From JANYCG01 sp031386665 (GTDB taxonomy: Bacteria > Pseudomonadota > Gammaproteobacteria > Burkholderiales > Burkholderiaceae_C), in NCBI GenBank assembly GCA_031386665.1, contig JANNCN010000070.1:1-64000 (forward strand): 64,000 bases of DNA, read 5' to 3'. Below are positions 1-8,284 of the stretch, one piece after another. A program made the translations under genes and the position numbers. Position 1 is the stretch's first letter, and each line of letters opens with the position of its first letter. Below the pieces are notes generated by a model. That model made no database searches. It was given only the letters and a program-made list of their open reading frames with translations, and was not told the DNA's origin.

Positions 1-17
1 CACCCTGAATTATTTCA

Positions 18-104
18 GCGCGGGTGGCGAAATTGGTAGACGCACCAGGTTTAGGTCCTGACGGTGGCAACACTGTGGGGGTTCGAGTCCCCCCCCGCGC
101 ACCA
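18..104 (+). tRNA. tRNA-Leu (anticodon UAG)
   Basis: The acceptor stem pairs GCGCGGG with CCCGCGC, followed by discriminator A and an encoded CCA. The anticodon loop is TTTAGGT, giving UAG, which reads CUN leucine codons. The long variable arm and the GTTCGAGTC T-loop fit a class II leucine tRNA. It lies about 75 bases upstream of tig. Confidence 0.97.
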
Positions 105-178
105 TGGATTTAAAAATGTTTTGACAGCTGCATGCCACCCAATGGCTGGCGCTGCAGGTAACCAATTAGGAGAAGATG

Positions 179-1489
179 ATGGCCGTGACCGTTGAAACCC
201 TTGAAAAGCTCGAACGCAAGATGACGCTGACCCTGCCCGTCGGCACCATTCAAACTGAGGTTGAAACCCGCCTGAAGCGCTTGGCCCGCACCGTGAAGAT
301 GGACGGATTTCGCCCAGGCAAGGTGCCCATGAACGTGGTGGCACAGCGCTACGGCTATTCGGTTCACTACGAGGTCATGAACGACAAGGTCGGTGAAGCG
401 TTTTCCAGTGCAGCCAACGAAGCCAAACTGCGCGTTGCCGGACAGCCACGTATCACAGAGAGCGCTGCTTCACCCGAAGGCCAAATGGCGTTTGACGCCA
501 TTTTTGAAGTCTTCCCTGAAGTCAAGATTGCCGATCTCGGGACAGCCGAAGTCGAACGCCTGGCCACCAGTGTCACTGACGCTGCGATTGACAAAACCCT
601 CGATATTTTGCGCAAGCAACGCCGTACGTTTTCGCAGCGCGCGCAAGAGATGCCAGTGCAAGAAGGTGATCGGGTCATGGTCAACTTCGAAGGCAAAATC
701 GATGGAGAAGCCTTTCAGGGTGGCAGTGCTGAAGACTTTCAGTTCATCGTCGGTGACGGCCAAATGCTCAAAGAATTTGAAGTCGCGGTGCAGGGTGTGA
801 AAGCCAGCGAGAGTAAAACTTTTCAGTTGGCGTTTCCAGCTGATTACCACGGCAAAGACGTTGCGGGCAAAACCGCTGACTTCATGGTGACGGTCAAGAA
901 AATTGAGGCCTCCCACCTGCCTGAAGTCAATGCTGCGCTGGCCAAGTCCTTGGGTATTGCTGACGCTGGGGTGGACGGCTTACGTGCCGACATCAAGAAA
1001 AATCTCGAACGCGAAGTGAAATTCAGACTGTTGGCCCGCAACAAGCAAGCGGCTATGGACGCGTTGATTTCAAAATCCGAGCTTGACCTGCCCAATGCCA
1101 GCGTTCAAACCGAAGTCGGTCGCCTGATCGAAAGCGCACGGGCTGACCTAAAGCAACGCGGCGTGAAGGATGCGGACAAGGCTCCGATTCCTGAAGATGT
1201 GTTTCGCCCGCAAGCGGAGCGTCGGGTGCGCCTGGGGCTGGCCGTGTCCGAACTCGTGCGTGCCAATGCGTTGCATGCCAAGCCAGAGCAAATCAAGGCA
1301 CACATTGACGAACTGGCCGCCAGCTACGAGAAACCGGCCGATGTGGTGCGTTGGTATTACAGCGACAACCAGCGCATGTCTGACGTTGAAGCCATCGTGA
1401 TTGAGAACAACGTGACCGAATTCATTTTGAGCAAGGCCACCATCACTGAGAAAGCCGTGACCTTTGACGAGTTGATGGGACAGAACTAA
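179..1489 (+). CDS. tig: Trigger factor, ribosome-associated chaperone and prolyl isomerase
   Basis: Trigger factor binds the ribosome at the exit tunnel and shelters nascent chains. The ribosome-binding signature GFRPGKVP is at residues 43-50, the FKBP-type prolyl isomerase domain covers about 155-245, and the helical chaperone domain forms the rest. The length of 436 residues is normal. Two ATGs lie in tandem at 176 and 179; the second is preferred because AGGAG at 168-172 then sits six bases upstream. It heads the tig-clpP-clpX-lon proteostasis cluster common in Proteobacteria. Confidence 0.97.
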   Translation: MAVTVETLEKLERKMTLTLPVGTIQTEVETRLKRLARTVKMDGFRPGKVPMNVVAQRYGYSVHYEVMNDKVGEAFSSAANEAKLRVAGQPRITESAASPEGQMAFDAIFEVFPEVKIADLGTAEVERLATSVTDAAIDKTLDILRKQRRTFSQRAQEMPVQEGDRVMVNFEGKIDGEAFQGGSAEDFQFIVGDGQMLKEFEVAVQGVKASESKTFQLAFPADYHGKDVAGKTADFMVTVKKIEASHLPEVNAALAKSLGIADAGVDGLRADIKKNLEREVKFRLLARNKQAAMDALISKSELDLPNASVQTEVGRLIESARADLKQRGVKDADKAPIPEDVFRPQAERRVRLGLAVSELVRANALHAKPEQIKAHIDELAASYEKPADVVRWYYSDNQRMSDVEAIVIENNVTEFILSKATITEKAVTFDELMGQN

Positions 1490-1571
1490 GTTTGAACTGA
1501 TTCTGGCGGCTTGACTCTAAGCTGACAGGGCATATTGATTTAGCATCGTGATTGTGCGCAGTGGTTGTTTT

Positions 1572-1608
1572 GGGCTTGATCAGGACTTGCAGTCTTGAAA
1601 TCAAGCCC
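1572..1608 (+). promoter_or_regulatory. Long imperfect stem-loop between tig and clpP
   Basis: GGGCTTGAT pairs with ATCAAGCCC and continues inward as CAGGACT with AGTCTTG (one G-U pair) around a TGC loop, with a two-base AA bulge. There is no T-run after it on either strand, so it does not look like an intrinsic terminator. It could be an RNA processing or attenuation element ahead of clpP. Function is unknown. Confidence 0.45.
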
Positions 1609-1681
1609 CACTTCCTTGAAGTGACGGATTCGTCCACTCGGTTCTGTCAACCCACTTGTTTATCTAATTTGAAAGAACAGC

Positions 1682-2302
1682 ATGACTTCCAGCAACCACT
1701 CTTTTGAAACCCAAGGTCTGGGCATGGTACCCATGGTGATCGAGCAGTCCGGCAGGGGCGAGCGGTCATATGACATCTATTCCCGCTTGCTCAAAGAGCG
1801 CGTGATTTTTTTAGTAGGCCCGGTGAACGACCAAACAGCCAATCTGGTGGTGGCGCAATTGCTCTTTTTGGAGAGTGAAAACCCTGACAAAGATATTTCC
1901 TTCTACATCAATTCGCCCGGTGGGTCGGTGTCGGCAGGCATGGCAGTTTTTGACACCATGAACTTCATCAAGCCTGACGTTTCAACCCTTTGCACCGGCT
2001 TTGCCGCAAGCATGGGTGCGTTTTTGCTGGCTGCAGGTGCCAAGGGCAAGCGGTTTTCGTTGCCCAATTCCAAAATCATGATTCACCAGCCATCGGGTGG
2101 CAGCCAGGGGCAAGCCACTGAAATTGAAATTCAAGCACGCGAAATTCTAAAAACCCGCGAGCAGTTGAACAAGATTCTTGCTGAGCGCACCGGGCAGCCG
2201 CTGGAACGAATCGCCAAAGACACCGAGCGCGACTACTACATGAGCGCTGAAGAGACCAAAGAATACGGTTTGATTGACCAAGTGATCTCAAAACGGCCTT
2301 GA
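1682..2302 (+). CDS. clpP: ClpP, proteolytic subunit of the ATP-dependent Clp protease
   Basis: Serine peptidase of the tetradecameric ClpP chamber, which works with ClpX or ClpA. Ser110 (GFAASMGA), His135 (MIHQPSGG) and Asp184 (DTERD) form the triad, each shifted by one from the E. coli precursor numbering. The length of 206 residues matches the family. The N-terminal dozen residues probably include a short propeptide. clpX follows after an intrinsic terminator, so the two can be expressed separately as well as by read-through. Confidence 0.97.
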   Translation: MTSSNHSFETQGLGMVPMVIEQSGRGERSYDIYSRLLKERVIFLVGPVNDQTANLVVAQLLFLESENPDKDISFYINSPGGSVSAGMAVFDTMNFIKPDVSTLCTGFAASMGAFLLAAGAKGKRFSLPNSKIMIHQPSGGSQGQATEIEIQAREILKTREQLNKILAERTGQPLERIAKDTERDYYMSAEETKEYGLIDQVISKRP

Positions 2303-2334
2303 TGGGTATTTTTACCTGCAAGGCTTGAGCTCAG

Positions 2335-2367
2335 ACGGCGACTTTCCTTTTGAAAGTCGCCGTTTTT
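2335..2367 (+). terminator. Rho-independent terminator after clpP
   Basis: A perfect 12-bp stem (ACGGCGACTTTC with GAAAGTCGCCGT) encloses CTTTT and is followed by a run of five T. It lies between the clpP stop and the clpX start and probably attenuates read-through into clpX. Confidence 0.9.
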
Positions 2368-2411
2368 ATTGGGTAAAATTAAGTAACTTCTCTCCAAAAG
2401 GCAATAACAGC

Positions 2412-3677
2412 ATGGCCGAAAAAAAAGGCGCATCCAGCGAAAAGACACTTTACTGCTCGTTTTGCGGAAAGAGCCAGCATGAAGTCAAAAAGCTGATCGC
2501 GGGCCCGTCAGTGTTTGTGTGCGACGAATGTATTGAGCTTTGCAACGAAATCATTCGCGATGAGCTGCCCGCCAGCGTGGACGCCAAAGATGCCCGGGGC
2601 GACTTGCCAACCCCGGCTGACATCAAAGCCAATTTGGACAATTATGTGATTGGGCAGGAGCCCGCCAAGCGAACGCTGGCCGTTGCGGTTTACAACCACT
2701 ACAAGCGCCTGCGCCACAAAGAAAAGGCCAAAAAAGACGACGTAGAGCTGACCAAAAGCAATATTTTGCTGATTGGCCCTACCGGCTCGGGCAAAACCCT
2801 GTTGGCGCAAACCTTGGCGCGCATGCTGGACGTGCCCTTTGTCATGGCTGACGCCACAACACTGACGGAAGCTGGCTATGTGGGTGAAGACGTTGAAAAC
2901 ATCGTCCTGAAACTGCTACAAAGTTGCAATTACGAAGTCGATCGGGCACAGCGTGGCATTGTCTATATCGATGAAATCGACAAAATATCACGAAAGTCGG
3001 ATAACCCGTCCATCACCCGTGACGTGTCTGGAGAGGGCGTTCAGCAAGCCTTGCTCAAACTAATTGAAGGCACTATGGCCAGTGTGCCGCCGCAGGGCGG
3101 ACGCAAGCACCCCAATCAAGACTTCGTGCAAATTGACACCACCAATATCTTGTTCATCTGTGGTGGCGCATTTTCTGGTCTTGAAAAAGTCATTGACAAC
3201 CGTACAGAAGCCTCGGGCATTGGGTTTGGTGCCAGTGTTAAGAGCAAAGCGCAGCGCAGCTTGACCGAAGTTTTCAAAGATGTGGAGCCCGAGGACTTGA
3301 TCAAGTTTGGCTTGATTCCCGAACTGGTCGGCCGCATGCCAGTGGTCGCAACCCTCGCCGAGCTGAGCGAAGATGCGTTGGTGCAAATTTTGACGGAACC
3401 CAAAAACGCTTTGGTCAAACAGTATGGCAAGCTCTTGGCAATGGAAGGGGTTGACCTGGAAATTCGCCCGTCAGCGCTGAAAGCTATCGCCAGAAAAGCC
3501 TTGGCACGCAAAACTGGAGCGCGCGGCCTTCGGTCAATTTTGGAGCAGTCGCTGATCGACACCATGTTTGAATTACCCAACACGTCAAACGTGGACAAAG
3601 TGGTAGTCGATGAGTCCACCATTGAAGAAAACAAGCGGCCCTTGCTGGTCTACCGTGAAGCCGCCAAAAAAGCTTGA
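2412..3677 (+). CDS. clpX: ClpX, ATPase and specificity subunit of ClpXP
   Basis: AAA+ unfoldase feeding ClpP. The N-terminal zinc-binding domain has Cys15, Cys18, Cys37 and Cys40. Walker A GPTGSGKT lies near residue 121, the pore loop GYVGED follows, and the Walker B segment IVYIDEIDK is present. The protein is 421 residues, as usual. The reading frame is open further upstream, to 2325, but that extension would run through the terminator hairpin, and the MAEKKG start at 2412 has AAAGG upstream and matches the family N-terminus. Confidence 0.97.
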   Translation: MAEKKGASSEKTLYCSFCGKSQHEVKKLIAGPSVFVCDECIELCNEIIRDELPASVDAKDARGDLPTPADIKANLDNYVIGQEPAKRTLAVAVYNHYKRLRHKEKAKKDDVELTKSNILLIGPTGSGKTLLAQTLARMLDVPFVMADATTLTEAGYVGEDVENIVLKLLQSCNYEVDRAQRGIVYIDEIDKISRKSDNPSITRDVSGEGVQQALLKLIEGTMASVPPQGGRKHPNQDFVQIDTTNILFICGGAFSGLEKVIDNRTEASGIGFGASVKSKAQRSLTEVFKDVEPEDLIKFGLIPELVGRMPVVATLAELSEDALVQILTEPKNALVKQYGKLLAMEGVDLEIRPSALKAIARKALARKTGARGLRSILEQSLIDTMFELPNTSNVDKVVVDESTIEENKRPLLVYREAAKKA

Positions 3678-3802
3678 ATGAGGCTTGACGAAATTGCGGG
3701 CACTTCGCGTGAAGTTGAAGCGGCTGACGGCGGGCTTGCTCCTCCAATTTGCTCTACCAGTGCGCACAGTGAAGGGCTGGGCTACATTCTTAAACTTGGC
3801 GA

Positions 3803-3831
3803 CTTGAAATTGTCGCCCCTGCATTCCATAT
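3803..3831 (+). promoter_or_regulatory. Candidate heat-shock (sigma-32) promoter of lon
   Basis: CTTGAAA at 3803-3809 matches the sigma-32 -35 box exactly. After 14 bases, TTCCATAT at 3824-3831 matches the -10 box at six of eight positions. The element ends 26 bases before the lon start. Heat-shock control of lon is well established in Proteobacteria; here it is inferred from the boxes alone. Confidence 0.6.
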
Positions 3832-3857
3832 CTACCAGGTAACGAAAAGGTTTCCTA

Positions 3858-6311
3858 ATGTCCGGTCATCCCCCTCTTCCTGCCATTCCGATTGAGTTGC
3901 CACTCTTGCCATTGCGCGACGTGGTGGTCTTTCCCCACATGGTGATCCCTCTCTTTGTGGGGCGCCCCAAGAGCATCAAGGCGCTTGAAGCAGCCATGGA
4001 AGCCGAGCGTCGAATCATGTTGGTCGCCCAAAAAGCGGCCGCCAAAGACGACCCCTTGGTCACCGACATGTTTGACGTCGGCTGTGTATCGACAATTTTG
4101 CAAATGCTCAAGCTCCCCGATGGCACAGTCAAGGTGCTGGTGGAAGGGCAACAGCGGGCCATCGTCGACAAAATTCTGGAAGGCGAGTTGCATTTCTCGG
4201 CCACGGTCACGCCAGTGGCTGCTGTCGGCGAAGCCGCAGAGAAGGGGCGCACCAAGTCCAGTGAAATAGAAGCGCTGCGTCGTGCTGTGATGCAGCAGTT
4301 TGACCAGTATGTCAAATTGAACAAGAAAATCCCCCCTGAAATCTTGACCTCGATCTCAAGCATCGACGATGCGGGGCGTTTGGCAGACACGATAGCGGCG
4401 CATTTACCCCTTAAGTTAGAAAACAAGCAGGCGGTGTTGGCCCTGTCAGGCATCAAAGAGCGGCTGGAAAATCTGTTTGAACAGATTGAGCGTGAAGTGG
4501 ACATTTTGAATGTCGATAAAAAAATTCGTGGACGCGTCAAGCGCCAGATGGAAAAAAACCAACGCGATTTTTACCTGAACGAGCAGGTCAAAGCCATTCA
4601 GAAGGAACTGGGCGAGGGCGAAGATGGTGCAGATGTGGATGAAATCGAAAAGAAGATCAAATCTGCCAAGATGCCCAAGGATGCACTGAAAAAAGCCGAG
4701 GGCGAGCTGAAAAAGCTCAAGCTGATGTCGCCCATGTCGGCAGAGGCCACGGTGGTGCGCAATTACATCGATGTGCTGACAGGTTTGCCCTGGGCTGCCA
4801 AGACCAAGATCAAACACAACCTGGTCAACGCCGAAACCGTTTTGAACGAAGACCATTTTGGCCTGGATCGGGTGAAAGACCGCATTCTTGAGTACCTCGC
4901 AGTTCAGCAGCGGGTTGACAAGGTCAAGGCACCCATTTTGTGTTTGGTAGGCCCGCCGGGCGTTGGCAAAACCTCATTGGGGCAGTCCATCGCCAAAGCC
5001 ACGGGCCGCAAGTATGTGCGCATGGCTTTGGGCGGCATGCGCGATGAGGCTGAAATTCGGGGCCATCGCCGCACCTACATCGGGGCCATGCCTGGCAAGG
5101 TGTTGCAAAGCCTGTCCAAGGTTGGAACCCGCAATCCCTTGTTTTTGCTTGATGAAATTGACAAACTCGGCACAGATTTCAGGGGCGACCCCTCCAGCGC
5201 CTTGCTGGAGGTGCTAGACCCCGAGCAAAACCACAAGTTTGGCGACCATTACGTCGAAGTTGATTTTGATTTGAGCGACGTCATGTTTGTGGCGACCTCC
5301 AACTCAATGAATATTCCGCCTGCGTTACTTGACCGGATGGAAGTGATTCGCCTGTCGGGTTACACCGAGGAAGAAAAGACCAACATTGCCTTGAAATACC
5401 TGTTGCCCAAGCAGCTCAAGAACAACGGCTTGAAAGACGCTGAGCTGCTGGTCACCGAAGAAGCGGTGCGGGATATCGTGCGCTATTACACTCGCGAAGC
5501 CGGGGTGCGCTCGCTTGAGCGAGAGCTGTCCAAGATTTGCCGAAAAGTCGTCAAAGGTTTGCAGCTTAAAAAAATGACGCCTCAAGTCAAGGTGGACGGC
5601 AGCAACCTGAATGACTTTTTGGGTGTGCGCAAGTTCAGCTACGGCCGTGCAGAAGAGCAAAACCAGGTCGGTCAGGTGGTCGGCTTGGCCTGGACTGAAG
5701 TGGGTGGCGATTTGCTGACCATTGAAGCCGCTTTGATGCCTGGCAAAGGCGTGATCACGCGAACCGGCTCCTTGGGCGATGTTATGAAAGAGTCGGTCGA
5801 GGCGGCGCGCACCGTGGTTCGCAGCAGGGCGGCGCGTTTGGGCATCAAAGACGAGGTTTTTGAGAAAAAAGACATTCACATTCACGTGCCAGACGGCGCA
5901 ACACCCAAAGACGGCCCGAGCGCGGGCGCCGCGATGACGACAGCGTTTGTCTCGGCCTTGACCGGTATTCCGGTGCGCGGCGACGTGGCCATGACAGGTG
6001 AGATCACCTTGCGTGGTGAAGTGACGGCCATTGGCGGACTGAAAGAAAAGCTGCTGGCGGCCCTGCGCGGCGGCATCAAAACTGTGCTGATTCCTGAAGA
6101 GAATGCCAAAGACTTGCAGGAGATTCCGGAAAACGTCAAAAACAGCCTTGAAATCGTGCCGGTTCGCTGGATCGACAAAGTGCTCGAAATCGCCTTGGTG
6201 CGCATGCCAACGCCTCTGCCTGAGGAAGACCCGTTGACGGTTGCGGCCAGCGCGGTGCCCGTTTCTGCAGTGGTGCCAGCGGTGACGGCCGATGCGGCGG
6301 TCAAGCATTGA
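3858..6311 (+). CDS. lon: Lon, ATP-dependent serine protease
   Basis: Cytoplasmic quality-control protease, 817 residues. It has the N-terminal LON substrate-binding domain, a coiled-coil linker, the AAA+ module with Walker A GPPGVGKT at 365-372, and the protease domain with the Ser688 (PKDGPSAG) and Lys731 (GGLKEK) dyad. These sit nine residues beyond E. coli Ser679 and Lys722. The alanine- and valine-rich tail after about residue 785 is an ordinary extension. A sigma-32-like promoter lies upstream. Confidence 0.97.
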   Translation: MSGHPPLPAIPIELPLLPLRDVVVFPHMVIPLFVGRPKSIKALEAAMEAERRIMLVAQKAAAKDDPLVTDMFDVGCVSTILQMLKLPDGTVKVLVEGQQRAIVDKILEGELHFSATVTPVAAVGEAAEKGRTKSSEIEALRRAVMQQFDQYVKLNKKIPPEILTSISSIDDAGRLADTIAAHLPLKLENKQAVLALSGIKERLENLFEQIEREVDILNVDKKIRGRVKRQMEKNQRDFYLNEQVKAIQKELGEGEDGADVDEIEKKIKSAKMPKDALKKAEGELKKLKLMSPMSAEATVVRNYIDVLTGLPWAAKTKIKHNLVNAETVLNEDHFGLDRVKDRILEYLAVQQRVDKVKAPILCLVGPPGVGKTSLGQSIAKATGRKYVRMALGGMRDEAEIRGHRRTYIGAMPGKVLQSLSKVGTRNPLFLLDEIDKLGTDFRGDPSSALLEVLDPEQNHKFGDHYVEVDFDLSDVMFVATSNSMNIPPALLDRMEVIRLSGYTEEEKTNIALKYLLPKQLKNNGLKDAELLVTEEAVRDIVRYYTREAGVRSLERELSKICRKVVKGLQLKKMTPQVKVDGSNLNDFLGVRKFSYGRAEEQNQVGQVVGLAWTEVGGDLLTIEAALMPGKGVITRTGSLGDVMKESVEAARTVVRSRAARLGIKDEVFEKKDIHIHVPDGATPKDGPSAGAAMTTAFVSALTGIPVRGDVAMTGEITLRGEVTAIGGLKEKLLAALRGGIKTVLIPEENAKDLQEIPENVKNSLEIVPVRWIDKVLEIALVRMPTPLPEEDPLTVAASAVPVSAVVPAVTADAAVKH

Positions 6312-6407
6312 ACCGCAGGGTGTAGACTGAAAATTCCGTCCCTTCAACGTCAAGCAACACACTGACGCTAGTTTGTGCCGAGCTTTTGAAGTTGAATATT
6401 GAAAACA

Positions 6408-6436
6408 CTGAAAACACTGAAAAAACGCGCTATAAT
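6408..6436 (+). promoter_or_regulatory. Promoter of the tRNA-Gly gene
   Basis: A perfect TATAAT -10 box lies at 6431-6436, with CTGAAA 17 bases upstream as a weaker -35 box. The -10 box ends 14 bases before the mature tRNA, preceded by A-rich repeats of GAAAACACT. Confidence 0.7.
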
Positions 6437-6450
6437 TCGAGGCTTGAAAT

Positions 6451-6526
6451 GCGGGAGTAGCTCAGTTGGTAGAGCGCAACCTTGCCAAGGTTGAGGTCGA
6501 GAGTTCGAGACTCTTCTCCCGCTCCA
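6451..6526 (+). tRNA. tRNA-Gly (anticodon GCC)
   Basis: GCGGGAG pairs with CTCCCGC, followed by T and an encoded CCA. The anticodon loop CTTGCCAAG gives GCC, and the T-loop GTTCGAGAC is normal. Confidence 0.97.
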
Positions 6527-6563
6527 TATTTAGGTCTTGTTGAGCTTGCAAGACGGTTCTGAT

Positions 6564-6591
6564 AAAAAGGGAAGCAATGCTTCCCTTTTTT
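6564..6591 (+). terminator. Rho-independent terminator between tRNA-Gly and tRNA-Cys
   Basis: A 12-bp stem, AAAAAGGGAAGC with GCTTCCCTTTTT, encloses AAT and ends in a T-run. The A-run on the other arm could make it bidirectional. It leaves only 18 bases before tRNA-Cys, so that tRNA either depends on read-through or has its own unseen promoter. Confidence 0.85.
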
Positions 6592-6609
6592 GTGAAAGCT
6601 GATTTTGAT

Positions 6610-6683
6610 GGCGCGATAGCAAATCGGTTATGCAACGGATTGCAAATCCGTCTAGCCCAGTTCGACTCTGGGTCGCGCCTCCA
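6610..6683 (+). tRNA. tRNA-Cys (anticodon GCA)
   Basis: GGCGCGA pairs with TCGCGCC, followed by T and an encoded CCA. The anticodon loop ATTGCAAAT gives GCA. The gene lies exactly where host sequence gives way to phage-like sequence, making its 3' half the probable attB core of the prophage. Confidence 0.96.
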
Positions 6684-6756
6684 TATTCCATGACGCATGG
6701 CTGCTATCATCTTTTTAAGCGGCGGGGTTTTTATGCGGTAGATGTTGCGTTATGCC
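6640..6756. other. Probable attL region (tRNA-Cys 3' end and phage junction)
   Basis: Many tyrosine integrases recombine within tRNA 3' ends and restore the tRNA. The leftmost phage-like gene begins within 75 bases of tRNA-Cys and the integrase operon reads toward it. The matching attR must lie beyond base 64000, so the core cannot be confirmed here. Confidence 0.45.
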
Positions 6757-7086
6757 TCACCCCACCATGTTCACTTGCTGCATGCCGACCTCGTCCAAGC
6801 CCTCGTTCACGCGCACGTTTTCGTCGGTGCTAAGTGCTTGGGCAATCACGCTCATCGTGTCCAGCAGGTCGCGTTTGTCCCAATGACCGCGCTCGTCAAC
6901 CGTGCCGTTCTTCCAGCACAGCGTGAAGCGGTCTGCGGGCACAGTGCGGTCTTGCGGGTGGTTCCAGCCCACGCACACGAACGAGGCAGGCGCACCGTCA
7001 GGCCCAGGCGCGTCTGCGCTCAGGTTCGCAGCGGGCGTGCAGTCGGTGCGGCAGCGCCAGCAGTGGTTTTCGGTTTGGGTACTCAT
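6757..7086 (-). CDS. Small cysteine-containing phage protein, leftmost prophage gene
   Basis: 109 residues with an N-terminal HCWRCRTDC motif and further Cys and His residues, suggesting metal binding; the family is not recognised. The ATG at 7086 is preferred to an upstream start because longer versions run into the IS end. Its ribosome-binding site GGAA survives only because the 8-bp target duplication copied it: the IS is inserted directly upstream of the ATG. Transcription from the integrase operon is now interrupted by the IS. Confidence 0.55.
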   Translation of the reverse strand: MSTQTENHCWRCRTDCTPAANLSADAPGPDGAPASFVCVGWNHPQDRTVPADRFTLCWKNGTVDERGHWDKRDLLDTMSVIAQALSTDENVRVNEGLDEVGMQQVNMVG

Positions 7087-7094
7087 ATTTTTCC
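7087..7094 (+). repeat. Left 8-bp target-site duplication of the ISL3-type element
   Basis: ATTTTTCC here is repeated exactly at 7960-7967, bracketing the inverted-repeat ends of the element. Confidence 0.85.
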
Positions 7095-7959
7095 GGGTAT
7101 CCGTAATCTGTAGTTGATTCCGGGTTTTCCCTTGGTCTTGAATATTTAGTATGTAGCCATGGACATGTGGAAACCGTACAAGACGGCGGTCAATGCGGTG
7201 CTGCCACAGGCCACCGTGGTGATCGACAAGTTTCACATCGTCAAGATGGCAAATGAGGCACTGGAGAAGGTTCGCAAGGCCATGCGCGCCGACTTGACGT
7301 TAAAACAGAAACGGGGACTGATGCACGACCGGTTTGTGTTGCTCAAGCGGGAACGCGATCTGAACGACAAAGAGCGTTTTAACCTGGATGGCTGGGTGAA
7401 AAACTACCCGCTCCTGGGCGATGCGTATAGGCTCAAGGAAGCGTTCTACGGGGTCTACGACGCACGCAGCGTTGATTCTGCATACAGTGCCTACGGTCAG
7501 TGGCAAAAATCCATCCCGCCAGAGCTGCAAATCCACTTCCACGACCTGACCAGGGCGTTTCAAAACTGGATGCCGGAAATCCTGAACTACTTCGATCACC
7601 CCATCACCAATGCCTACACGGAATCCCTGAACAGCTTGATTCGGGTCATGGATCGCATGGGCAGGGGCTACAGCTTTGAAGCGCTGCGCGCCAAGATTCT
7701 GTTCACCGAAGGTGCCCACGTCAAACAAAAGGCCAGACCGAAGTTTGAGCGACGCAGCTTGCCGGACATCAGTTTTAGCGTGCTGGTCGATGAAGACTTT
7801 GAAACGCTTGCAATGTCGCTCCCGATGGCGTGTGAGCCGGTAAAACAATACGATGTGGCAGTGGAGCCCATCAACTACGGAGCGGACATATCAACACTGG
7901 TGCGGCTGATTGAGGCGGGGGAACTTTGAAGCCGTTTCAATCACAGATTACGGATCCCC
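7095..7959 (+). mobile_element. Internally deleted ISL3-family insertion sequence
   Basis: The ends are inverted repeats: GGGTATCCGTAATCTG on the left matches the reverse complement of the right end at 15 of 16 bases. An exact 8-bp duplication, ATTTTTCC, flanks it, as ISL3 elements produce. At 865 bp it is shorter than usual ISL3 elements (about 1.3-1.5 kb); the missing part is the 5' half of the transposase. It can only move if a complete relative acts in trans. Confidence 0.85.
7150..7929 (+). pseudogene. ISL3-family transposase, C-terminal half only
   Basis: The readable part starts within the DDE catalytic domain at VAMDMWKPY and continues through VVIDKFHIVKMAN to the conserved tail NAYTESLNSLIRVMDRMGRG. 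The N-terminal zinc finger, the helix-turn-helix and the first catalytic region are gone. An ATG at 7159 keeps a 256-codon frame open, but the product would lack part of the active site. An in-frame TAG lies just before the retained segment, near the deletion junction. Confidence 0.85.
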
Positions 7960-7967
7960 ATTTTTCC
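7960..7967 (+). repeat. Right 8-bp target-site duplication of the ISL3-type element
   Basis: Exact copy of ATTTTTCC at 7087-7094. Confidence 0.85.
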
Positions 7968-8013
7968 TTTCGCGCCCCTAATGAGGCATAACATTTCACT
8001 CATGGCGGACGTG

Positions 8014-8265
8014 CTACGCTCGCCGCATACTTCGGGCGTTAGGAAGCGCGTTGCACACTGGGCACGGCTCCCCACGCTTCACTTCTGTGCGTGTTGCAAA
8101 GTGCATCCATCCTGCATCGTGGCCGCACTTCCCGCATACCATGTGTGCAAGTTCTGGATGATCTGGTGTTTCATCGCAGAAGCTGTGATCGGTTGCTTTC
8201 ATCAACACTCGCGGCGCTGCGCGTGGTGGCTTCATTTGGGCAAACATGTCAGGTGTTCTTGGCAT
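8014..8265 (-). CDS. Small zinc-ribbon-like phage protein
   Basis: 83 residues with two CxxC pairs (CGKC and CPVC) about 25 residues apart near the C-terminus, typical of a small zinc ribbon. The ATG at 8265 follows a strong AGGAGG. It lies just downstream of the integrase gene; before the IS inserted, the gene at 7086 followed it in the same transcript. Role unknown. Confidence 0.65.
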   Translation of the reverse strand: MPRTPDMFAQMKPPRAAPRVLMKATDHSFCDETPDHPELAHMVCGKCGHDAGWMHFATRTEVKRGEPCPVCNALPNARSMRRA

Positions 8266-8284
8266 AGTTCCTCCTAATTTAGCG

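Noticed and set aside
5325..6362. 345-codon frame antisense to lon
   Set aside because: It is a shadow of lon's GC-rich codons, has no ribosome-binding site or recognisable product, and lon is certain.
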